Below the pieces are notes generated by a model, which saw nothing but the letters and a program-made list of their open reading frames with translations, was not told the DNA's origin and ran no database searches. A DNA stretch of 38,036 nt, from assembly GCA_015056015.1 (NCBI GenBank), contig SVHD01000023.1:1-38036 (forward strand), in the 5' to 3' direction. Shown piece by piece: positions 33,024 to 38,036 of this stretch (position 1 is the stretch's first letter; every line of letters starts with the position of its first letter). The translations under genes were made by a program, and so were the position numbers. Origin of the DNA: Clostridiales bacterium. Its GTDB lineage: Bacteria > Bacillota > Clostridia > Christensenellales > Aristaeellaceae.

Positions 33024-33881
33024 TTAAATTTTGCCGTTCAGCCACGCAATCAGATCGGCATATACCTCTTCCCGATTGATTTCATTGAACATTTCATGCC
33101 TGCCCTGGGGATAGAGCTTCATTTCTACATTTGAAAGCCCGGCCTGCCGGTATTCCTCCGCCACCTTCTTTACGCCTTCGCCCATCTGCCCTACCGGATC
33201 CCGATCCCCGGAAAAAAGATAAATAGGCAGGGCTGCAGGCAGGGCGGAAAGCCGTTTTGCATCGGTGAGCGCAATGAGCCCCGAAAAGAAATCCGCAAAG
33301 GCGCTGCCGGTAAATACAAACCCACACATAGGATCGGCAATATACTTGTCCACTTCTTTTTCATCCCGGCTCAGCCAGTCAAAGGGCGTGCGTGCCGGTT
33401 CAAAGGGCTTGTTATTTCCCGCAAAGGCCACCTGATTGACCAATTGCGCAGGCTTTTCCTTTGCAGAAAGCCGGGCCAGCATTCGGCCCGCCATGCAAAG
33501 GGGCTTCTCGTAATAGCCCGTGCCGGAAAGCACCAGGCCATCCAGTTCCTTTCCCCAGCGGATGGCATATTCCCGGGCGGCAAAGCTGCCCATGGAATGG
33601 CCCAGCAAAATCAGGGGCAGACCGGGATACGCCGCCTTCATTTCCAGAGAGATCTGATGCGCCCTTTCCAGCAGCGCATCCCATCCCTTTTCCTTAGCAA
33701 AATAGCCCAGTTTTTCTGCCTTGGGGCCATGGCCGGGATGATCATGCCCAACCACCAGACAGCCATTCCCGGCCAGCGCATTTGCCGCCTGATCATAGCG
33801 GGCGATGTGCTCCGCCATGCCGTGAAGAATCTGTACGATAGCGCGAGGGTTTCCTTCCGGTTTCCAGATGCGGTATTCCAT
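33024..33881 (-). CDS. Alpha/beta hydrolase, monoacylglycerol-lipase-like
   Basis: 285 residues. Oxyanion region ILHGMAEHIARYDQAANAL, nucleophile elbow GHSMGS (Ser96), Asp228 in LFSGDRDPVG and His262 in PQGRHEMFNEI give a complete catalytic triad. The cap region holds LARLSAKEKPAQLVNQVAFA. This is the Hydrolase_4/lysophospholipase class acting on lipid esters; substrate is inferred. No signal peptide. Start behind AAAGGAG at 33893-33899 with a 10-base spacing. Confidence 0.9.
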   Translation of the reverse strand: MEYRIWKPEGNPRAIVQILHGMAEHIARYDQAANALAGNGCLVVGHDHPGHGPKAEKLGYFAKEKGWDALLERAHQISLEMKAAYPGLPLILLGHSMGSFAAREYAIRWGKELDGLVLSGTGYYEKPLCMAGRMLARLSAKEKPAQLVNQVAFAGNNKPFEPARTPFDWLSRDEKEVDKYIADPMCGFVFTGSAFADFFSGLIALTDAKRLSALPAALPIYLFSGDRDPVGQMGEGVKKVAEEYRQAGLSNVEMKLYPQGRHEMFNEINREEVYADLIAWLNGKI

Positions 33882-33926
33882 CCTGATCCGCTCCTTTCAA
33901 AAAACGGTATCATGGGCCGAAAAAAA

Positions 33927-33996
33927 TCCGGGCAGGCTTTCTTGGAAGGGGCGCGGGGGAACCGTTCTTTGGCCTGCCAAGAACGGTTCCCCCGCA
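33927..33996 (-). repeat. Dispersed stop-proximal hairpin repeat, copy D
   Basis: Fifteen bases after the trpS stop, read on the minus strand. The hairpin (33952-33996) has arms GCGGGGGAACCGTTCTTGG and CCAAAGAACGGTTCCCCCGC type halves, nearly perfect. It is followed by CCCTTCCAAGAAAGCCTGCC and a T run (33920-33926), so this copy can serve as a real terminator. The GTGTGCCAGTG box is missing. Confidence 0.8.
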
Positions 33997-34010
33997 TTTT
34001 ATCCTGTTCA

Positions 34011-35015
34011 TCAGCCCTGATAGAGGCCAACCTTCTTATACACTTTCCGAAGGGTCTTCTGGGCCAGATACTGGGCCCGTTCCGCATTGCGCTTGAGGAT
34101 GGCGTTGAGCCCATCCTTATCGGCGATGATTTCATTGTATTTTTCCTGGATGGGGGTCAATTCGCCAATAACCGCTTCCGTGACCGCTTCCTTCAGCGCG
34201 CCATAGCCCAGGCCCTGGAGGGATGCCACCGTTTCTTCCATGGTTTCCTTTTTCAGCACGGAAAGGATGGTGAGCAGATTGGATACGCCGGGCTTGTTTT
34301 CCGGATCATAGCGGATTTCGCCGTCACTGTCGGTCACGGCGCGCTTTAATTTCCTGCGGATATCCTCGGGCTTATCCAGCACGGCAATGAAGGTATCCTC
34401 AGGATCGGATTTGCTCATTTTCTTGGTGGGCTCGGTCAGGCTCATGATCTTGGCGGTTGCCTTGGGGATATAAGGTTCGGGAATCTGGAATACATCGCCG
34501 TAAATGCTGTTGAAGCGCTGGGCGATATCCCGGCAGATTTCCACGTGCTGCTTCTGATCCACGCCCACGGGCACGATATTGGTCTGATACAGCAAAATAT
34601 CGGAGGCCATCAGCACGGGATAGGTAAACAGGCCCGCATTGATATTATCCGCATGCTTCTGGGATTTATCCTTAAACTGGGTCATGCGGCTCAATTCGCC
34701 CATGTAGGTGTAGCAATTGAGCACCCAGGCCAGTTCCGCGTGAGCGGGCACATGGCTCTGGCAATAGATGATATTTTCATCCGGATCCAGGCCGCAGGCA
34801 ATATAAATCGCCGCCAGGGAAGCAGTGCGCTTGCGCAGATCGGCAGGATTCTGGCGCACGGTCAGCGTATGCAGATCGGCCATGCAATAGAGGCAATCCG
34901 CATTGTCAAAGCTGGTAAAATTCCGCAGCGCGCCCATATAATTCCCCAGGGTAATATTGCCGGAGGGCTGAATGCCCGAAAAGACTACCTTGCGTTTTTC
35001 AGCATTGTTTTCCAT
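34011..35015 (-). CDS. trpS: Tryptophan-tRNA ligase
   Basis: 334 residues. Class I synthetase with the HIGH-like PSGNITLGNYMGAL (17-30) and KMSKSDPEDT motif, plus SHVPAHAELAWVLNCYTYMG, YPVLMASDILLYQTNIVPVG and VDQKQHVEICRDIAQRFN. Charges tRNA-Trp. The start has a GAAGGGAAA site upstream. No T-box is seen in the short leader (about 25 nt after the -10), so regulation by uncharged tRNA-Trp is not suggested. Confidence 0.96.
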   Translation of the reverse strand: MENNAEKRKVVFSGIQPSGNITLGNYMGALRNFTSFDNADCLYCMADLHTLTVRQNPADLRKRTASLAAIYIACGLDPDENIIYCQSHVPAHAELAWVLNCYTYMGELSRMTQFKDKSQKHADNINAGLFTYPVLMASDILLYQTNIVPVGVDQKQHVEICRDIAQRFNSIYGDVFQIPEPYIPKATAKIMSLTEPTKKMSKSDPEDTFIAVLDKPEDIRRKLKRAVTDSDGEIRYDPENKPGVSNLLTILSVLKKETMEETVASLQGLGYGALKEAVTEAVIGELTPIQEKYNEIIADKDGLNAILKRNAERAQYLAQKTLRKVYKKVGLYQG

Positions 35016-35047
35016 ATTTCATCATTTCCCTTCTGAAATTCTTTATC

Positions 35048-35076
35048 ATTATAGCATGCTTTTTTGTCGATGTAAA
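35048..35076 (-). promoter_or_regulatory. trpS promoter
   Basis: Minus-strand -35 TTTACA (35071-35076), 17-base spacer, -10 TATAAT (35048-35053), about 33 bases before the trpS ATG. Confidence 0.85.
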
Positions 35077-35170
35077 GCGGCGGATTCCCCCGGGGCAAAG
35101 AAAGAACATAGGGTGAATCCTTCATTTTTGAAATTTTTCCCTTTTTCATGTAGCATATTTTTCACTTCTA

Positions 35171-35179
35171 TGGTATACT
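35171..35179 (+). promoter_or_regulatory. Extended -10 promoter of the MgtC/SapB gene
   Basis: TGGTATACT with -10 TATACT at 35174-35179. No good -35 box stands 17 bases upstream (TAGCAT), consistent with an extended -10 promoter. Confidence 0.55.
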
Positions 35180-35225
35180 TATTAAATCATAACATTTCTA
35201 CATTTTCTTGAAAGAAGGGATCGCC

Positions 35226-35927
35226 TTGTTTTCTATTGATTGGCCGGATATTCTGATCCGAATCGGGGCAGCCGTGGTCATTGGCGGCGTGGTCGGCGTG
35301 GAGCGCGAATACAAAAATCGTCCCGCCGGCATGCGCACCCATGTGCTGGTATGCCTGGGCGCCTGTATCATTGCCCTCCTTGAATGCCTGATGCGTCAGG
35401 AATTGAATGCCTCTTCCGACGAAGGGCAAATCACCATGACCATGGGGCGCTTAAGTGCCCAGGTCATCAGCGGCATCGGTTTCCTGGGTGCGGGCACCAT
35501 TTTCAGCTCCCAGAAAAAAATCGCCGGCCTGACCACCGCGGCCAGCTTATGGACCGTGGCCTGCATGGGCCTGCTGACGGGCTTTGGCTTTTATTATGTG
35601 GCCGGCGCCTGCTGCCTGCTGGTGCTCATCGTGCTCACCTTCCTCCAGCGCATTATCCGTGTTAACGCCATCAAGCGTGTGGAGGTTCGCTTCATTCATC
35701 GCACGGAAACCCTGTCCTACATCAATAAGTTCCTGTCCAAAAACGGCGTTAAAATTCTGGACGTTGACTTCCACGTAGAAAACAAGGCCGACGGCCAGAC
35801 CCACGAATTCAATGTATACACCAATCTGTATACCCTGCATCTGCCCACCCGCTTTACCTACACCGATATCGTCAACGAGCTTTCCGAGCATCCCAATATC
35901 CAGGCCGTGCGCACCCGGAATACCTAA
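35226..35927 (+). CDS. MgtC/SapB family membrane protein
   Basis: 233 residues from TTG 35226 (behind GAAGGGA); a TTG at 35208 would overlap that site. N-terminal membrane half with four to five helices and the family core IGGVVGVEREYKNRPAGMRT, HVLVCLGACIIALL, GRLSAQVISGIGFLGAGTIF and GLTTAASLWTVACMGLLTGF. The C-terminal 90 residues are a soluble ACT-like domain. The family is linked to Mg2+-poor growth and ATP-synthase control in pathogens; here the role is unknown. No Mg2+ riboswitch is seen in the 45-nt leader. Confidence 0.9.
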   Translation: MFSIDWPDILIRIGAAVVIGGVVGVEREYKNRPAGMRTHVLVCLGACIIALLECLMRQELNASSDEGQITMTMGRLSAQVISGIGFLGAGTIFSSQKKIAGLTTAASLWTVACMGLLTGFGFYYVAGACCLLVLIVLTFLQRIIRVNAIKRVEVRFIHRTETLSYINKFLSKNGVKILDVDFHVENKADGQTHEFNVYTNLYTLHLPTRFTYTDIVNELSEHPNIQAVRTRNT

Positions 35928-35939
35928 TCCGGTCGCCCT

Positions 35940-35982
35940 TGCGGGAAACGATTTCTTTGAAGCCGGAAAACGCTTTCCCCTG
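35940..35982 (+). repeat. Hairpin repeat, degenerate copy F
   Basis: Thirteen bases after the MgtC/SapB stop. GCGGGAAACGATTTCTTTGAAGCC keeps the outer GCGGG and the inner CTTTGAAGCC of the family, and AAAACGCTTTCCCCTGC supplies an imperfect second arm. The tail and distal box are not recognisable. Confidence 0.5.
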
Positions 35983-36002
35983 CCCGTATATATTTCGCAT
36001 AA

Positions 36003-36046
36003 AAAAAGGACTGTCCGAATGGATTCCATTCTGTACAGTCCTTTTT
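36003..36046. terminator. Bidirectional terminator between MgtC/SapB and signal peptidase genes
   Basis: AAAAAGGACTGT (36003-36014) pairs with ACAGTCCTTTTT (36035-36046); inside, GAATGG and CCATTC form a second stem. A and T runs on either side let it work for both convergent genes; it ends two bases from the lepB stop. Confidence 0.93.
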
Positions 36047-36047
36047 C

Positions 36048-36665
36048 TTATTTCACTTTCCGAATATTTGCCATGGGCCAGATCACCCATTCCACCCGGC
36101 CAACAATCATATCCTTCCGGATGGGGCCCACTTCCTCCGCTCTGCTGTCTTTGGAGGAAAAGCGGTTATCCCCGATGACAAAATATTCATTTTCACCCAG
36201 CCGGCGCTGGGAATAATCCCGGGGCGTACTGCCCATATCCTCCGGATCCGGCACCCATTCCCCGTTGACGTACAAATGCCCGCCCCGGATTTCCACCGTA
36301 TCCCCCGGCAGGGCTACCAGACGCTTGACAAAAATGGTATGCCGGGTCAGTTCCGTGGACGCCCCCAGGGAAATGCTGCCCGCCAGACGATTGGGATAGC
36401 GGCAGATAATAATATCTCCCCGCTCCATTTCGCCCCCCGGCCAGTCATAGGCCCTGGAAACCAGCAGGATTTCCCCATCATGCAGTGTACCTTCCATGCT
36501 GGTGCCATCCACCCGGATGGGCTGGGCCACATAGGCCTGGAAAAGAAAGGCCAATACCGCCGCCAATACAATGATCCGGAAAAAAACGAAAATCTCCGCT
36601 TTCAGGGATTTTTTCTTTGGCGTCATTGGGGCGATCTGCATTCGCCTTCTTTCCCGGATGCTCAT
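36048..36665 (-). CDS. lepB: Type I signal peptidase, second of a tandem pair
   Basis: 205 residues of the S26A family. One N-terminal membrane helix (about 28-45), box B RVDGTSMEGTL with nucleophile Ser56, box D FVKRLVALPGDTVEIR with general base Lys114, and box E GDNRFSSKDSRAEEVGPI. It cleaves signal peptides at the outer face of the membrane. It starts four bases after the stop of the upstream paralogue, without a strong ribosome site; ATG at 36641 (MQIAP) is an alternative. Confidence 0.93.
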   Translation of the reverse strand: MSIRERRRMQIAPMTPKKKSLKAEIFVFFRIIVLAAVLAFLFQAYVAQPIRVDGTSMEGTLHDGEILLVSRAYDWPGGEMERGDIIICRYPNRLAGSISLGASTELTRHTIFVKRLVALPGDTVEIRGGHLYVNGEWVPDPEDMGSTPRDYSQRRLGENEYFVIGDNRFSSKDSRAEEVGPIRKDMIVGRVEWVIWPMANIRKVK

Positions 36666-36668
36666 GAA

Positions 36669-37307
36669 TTATTCCACGCTCCTGAAATTCGAGAAGGGAA
36701 GCAGCACCCGGGTCACCTTGCCCATGATGGCGCCGCCGGAAATGGGGCCCACATCATTGGCACGGCTGTCATGGGAAGTGCGGCGATTATCGCCGATGAC
36801 GAAGTATTCATCCTCGCCCAGCAGACGCAGGGGATAATCCCCGGGGCGGCTGGCCATGAATTCGGGATCTTCCACCACTTCGCCGTTTACATACAGCAGA
36901 CTGTTTCTGATTTCCACGGTATCCCCGGGCAGGGCCACCAGGCGCTTGACAAACAGCACGTGATTTTCCACGGAAATCGCGGCGCCCAGATTAAAGGCAG
37001 TGGATACACGGCCGGGATAGCGGCAGATCACGATATCGCCCCGCTCCATTTCGCCAAAGCGATAGGCCAGCTTGGATACCAGCACAATTTCATTATCCAG
37101 CAGCGTATTGGTCATGCTGTTGCCATCCACCCGGATGGGTTCCGCAATATAGGCCCTGAATACGGTGGCAATCACCAGGGCGGCGATCAAAGTCCAAATC
37201 CAGCTCATAATTTCCTGCTTTAATGTTTTTTTCTCTTTTTCTTTCTTGCCCTTTTTCTTTTTCTTGGGTTCTTCCGGGGTCACAGCGGGCTTCTTTTCGG
37301 TTTCCAT
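36669..37307 (-). CDS. lepB: Type I signal peptidase, first of a tandem pair
   Basis: 212 residues with a long Lys-rich cytoplasmic N-terminus (PKKKKKGKKEKEKK), one membrane helix (about 34-52), box B RVDGNSMTNTLL with Ser64, box D FVKRLVALPGDTVEIR with Lys121, and box E GDNRRTSHDSRANDVGPISG. It keeps all catalytic residues and differs from its neighbour mainly around box B (TNTLLDNE versus EGTLHDGE), which shapes substrate choice. Start behind AAGGAGG, 15 bases after the DUF951 gene. Confidence 0.94.
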   Translation of the reverse strand: METEKKPAVTPEEPKKKKKGKKEKEKKTLKQEIMSWIWTLIAALVIATVFRAYIAEPIRVDGNSMTNTLLDNEIVLVSKLAYRFGEMERGDIVICRYPGRVSTAFNLGAAISVENHVLFVKRLVALPGDTVEIRNSLLYVNGEVVEDPEFMASRPGDYPLRLLGEDEYFVIGDNRRTSHDSRANDVGPISGGAIMGKVTRVLLPFSNFRSVE

Positions 37308-37321
37308 GGAAAGTTCCTCCT

Positions 37322-37525
37322 TTATGCTTCAGGCGCGGGGCCCTGCTGAATCACCTTTTTTCTGCGCTTTAAATATACTTCCCGATCCAGCATCACAATC
37401 CGTCCGCAGCCCTGGCACTTGATTTTGATATCAGCGCCGGTACGAATGACCACCCAGATGTCATTGCCGCAGGGATGGGGCTTGCGGGTCTGGATGATAT
37501 CCCCCAGACGAATCTCATTCTCCAT
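37322..37525 (-). CDS. DUF951 family protein
   Basis: 67 residues: EIRLGDIIQTRKPHPCGNDI, then WVVIRTGADIKIKCQGCGRI and VMLDREVYLKRR. Cys19, Cys37 and Cys40 with His17 may bind zinc. The family is found widely in Bacillota and its function is unknown. ATG 37525 is set by AAGGAGG with nine-base spacing; the frame upstream to 37759 runs through repeat E and a terminator and is not coding. Probably cotranscribed with the two signal peptidase genes. Confidence 0.88.
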   Translation of the reverse strand: MENEIRLGDIIQTRKPHPCGNDIWVVIRTGADIKIKCQGCGRIVMLDREVYLKRRKKVIQQGPAPEA

Positions 37526-37556
37526 AAAGCAATCCTCCTTGGCAGTCGCTTGCTTT

Positions 37557-37585
37557 ATTATATACGCTTTCGGGGAATTTTTCAA
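37557..37585 (-). promoter_or_regulatory. Promoter of the DUF951-signal peptidase operon
   Basis: Minus-strand -35 TTGAAA (37580-37585), 17-base spacer, -10 TATAAT (37557-37562), 31 bases before the ATG. Confidence 0.87.
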
Positions 37586-37645
37586 TGTTAATTGTATGCA
37601 AATGTAAATTGTAAATTCAGAATACGGAATTATATTGGGTGATAC

Positions 37646-37671
37646 AAAAAAGAGACAGTATTTTCTGTCTC
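37646..37671 (-). terminator. Terminator downstream of pheT
   Basis: GAGACAG (37652-37658) pairs with CTGTCTC (37665-37671) around TATTTT; a T run follows on the minus strand (37646-37651). Repeat copy E lies between it and the pheT stop. Confidence 0.85.
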
Positions 37672-37681
37672 CCTTATCCCC

Positions 37682-37790
37682 CACTGGCACACTCGCCCTT
37701 TGGAATATACGATAAATATCCAGAACAGCTTTCTTGGAAGGGGGTGCGGAGGAAACCATTCTTTGGCTTCAAAGAATGGTTTCCCCCGCA
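37682..37790 (-). repeat. Dispersed stop-proximal hairpin repeat, copy E
   Basis: Twenty bases after the pheT stop, read on the minus strand. Hairpin 37745-37790 with arms TGCGGGGGAAACCATTCTTTG and the near-complement (one mismatch, GGAGG versus CCCCC), loop GAAGCC. Then CCCCCTTCCAAGAAAGCTG/TTCTGGA and, after about 25 variable bases, GTGTGCCAGTG (37682-37692). It is the best preserved copy with A and B2. Confidence 0.87.
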
Positions 37791-37809
37791 AAATAATTCT
37801 CAACTTCCC

Positions 37810-38036
37810 TTACGCTCTGAGAACAGCGTTAAATTTTTCCTTGGCGATCTTGAGCGCCTTATCGGTGACCCGGTTAATTTCTTCTTCGGTCAGGGTATGA
37901 TCGGCGGCGCGGATGGTCAGGGCAAATGCCACGGATTTATTGCCTTCGCCAATCTGCACGCCCCGGAATACGTCGAACATGCGGATATCCTCCAGCAGCG
38001 CGCCGCAGCCATCCTTCATGGCGGCCATCAGCGGGC
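37810..38036 (-). CDS. pheT: Phenylalanine-tRNA ligase beta subunit, C-terminal fragment
   Basis: The last 75 residues of the gene; the rest lies beyond the window edge. IRMFDVFRGVQIGEGNKSVA, FALTIRAADHTLTEEEINRV and TDKALKIAKEKFNAVLRA form the C-terminal FDX-ACB domain, which binds the tRNA-Phe anticodon. The frame continues to the last base of the window. The 3' untranslated region carries repeat E and a terminator. Confidence 0.93.
   Translation of the reverse strand, partial: PLMAAMKDGCGALLEDIRMFDVFRGVQIGEGNKSVAFALTIRAADHTLTEEEINRVTDKALKIAKEKFNAVLRA

Noticed and set aside
33638-34135. A 165-codon minus-strand frame bridging trpS and the hydrolase gene
   Set aside because: It overlaps both genes in another frame and runs through repeat D; no ribosome site or known motif.
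37526-37759. N-terminal extension of the DUF951 gene as one 145-residue protein
   Set aside because: The extension crosses a promoter, a terminator and repeat E, while a strong ribosome site marks the start at 37525.
24122-37790. Interpretation of the repeats as integron attC sites
   Set aside because: They are palindromic and lie after stop codons like attC, but lack the RYYYAAC/GTTRRRY core, the genes are housekeeping genes on both strands, and no integrase is seen.

Overview
The window comes from a Gram-positive-type anaerobe-like bacterium, most likely a member of Clostridia (Bacillota). This rests on the rpsB-tsf-pyrH order, a BofC-like protein, DUF951, AGGAGG ribosome binding sites, TTGACA/TATAAT promoters and a GC-rich third codon position (GCC, GGC, CTG). 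The exact family is my inference; I see nothing that fixes it. There are no rRNA or tRNA genes and no CRISPR array.

Region 1 (1-10993, + strand) is the structural and lysis half of a siphovirus-type prophage or phage-derived particle, in canonical order: portal (cut by the window edge), scaffold, P22-type coat protein, head-tail connectors, HK97-gp10-like protein, tail terminator, tail tube, tail assembly chaperones with a programmed -1 frameshift site, an unusually small tape measure (195 aa), distal tail protein, baseplate/tail-tip proteins, a DUF6273-like tip protein, NlpC/P60 endolysin, XhlA-like protein and holin. Many genes overlap by ATGA. No integrase, repressor or replication gene is visible. 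The right end abuts a host gene convergently.

Region 2 (11051-18710) holds translation genes rpsB, tsf and pyrH plus a DUF5655 gene (- strand; tsf carries an apparent one-base deletion), a membrane-anchored D,D-carboxypeptidase, a BofC-like protein, and a + strand operon of HAD phosphatase, ribulokinase and ribulose-5-phosphate 4-epimerase.

Region 3 (18774-29478) holds a secreted Ig-like/FMN-binding protein, a MATE exporter with tex, and two amino-acid ABC importers. The first, metNIQ, is preceded by a consensus promoter, a 23-codon leader ORF in which 9 residues are Met or Cys, and an intrinsic terminator: a probable sulphur-amino-acid attenuator. The second is a polar amino-acid importer (binding protein, permease, ATPase).

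Region 4 (29682-38036) holds nnrD, acpS, a P1-family peptidase, an alpha/beta hydrolase, trpS, an MgtC/SapB protein, two tandem signal peptidases behind a DUF951 gene, and the 3' end of pheT.

From 24 kb rightward a dispersed repeat recurs. It has a long hairpin 13-20 nt after a stop codon, a conserved 3' tail (CCAAGAAAGCTGTTCTGGA) and a distal GTGTGCCAGTG box. The hairpin arms differ between copies but stay complementary. With the sulphur-amino-acid leader, this repeat is the most novel-looking content of the window.
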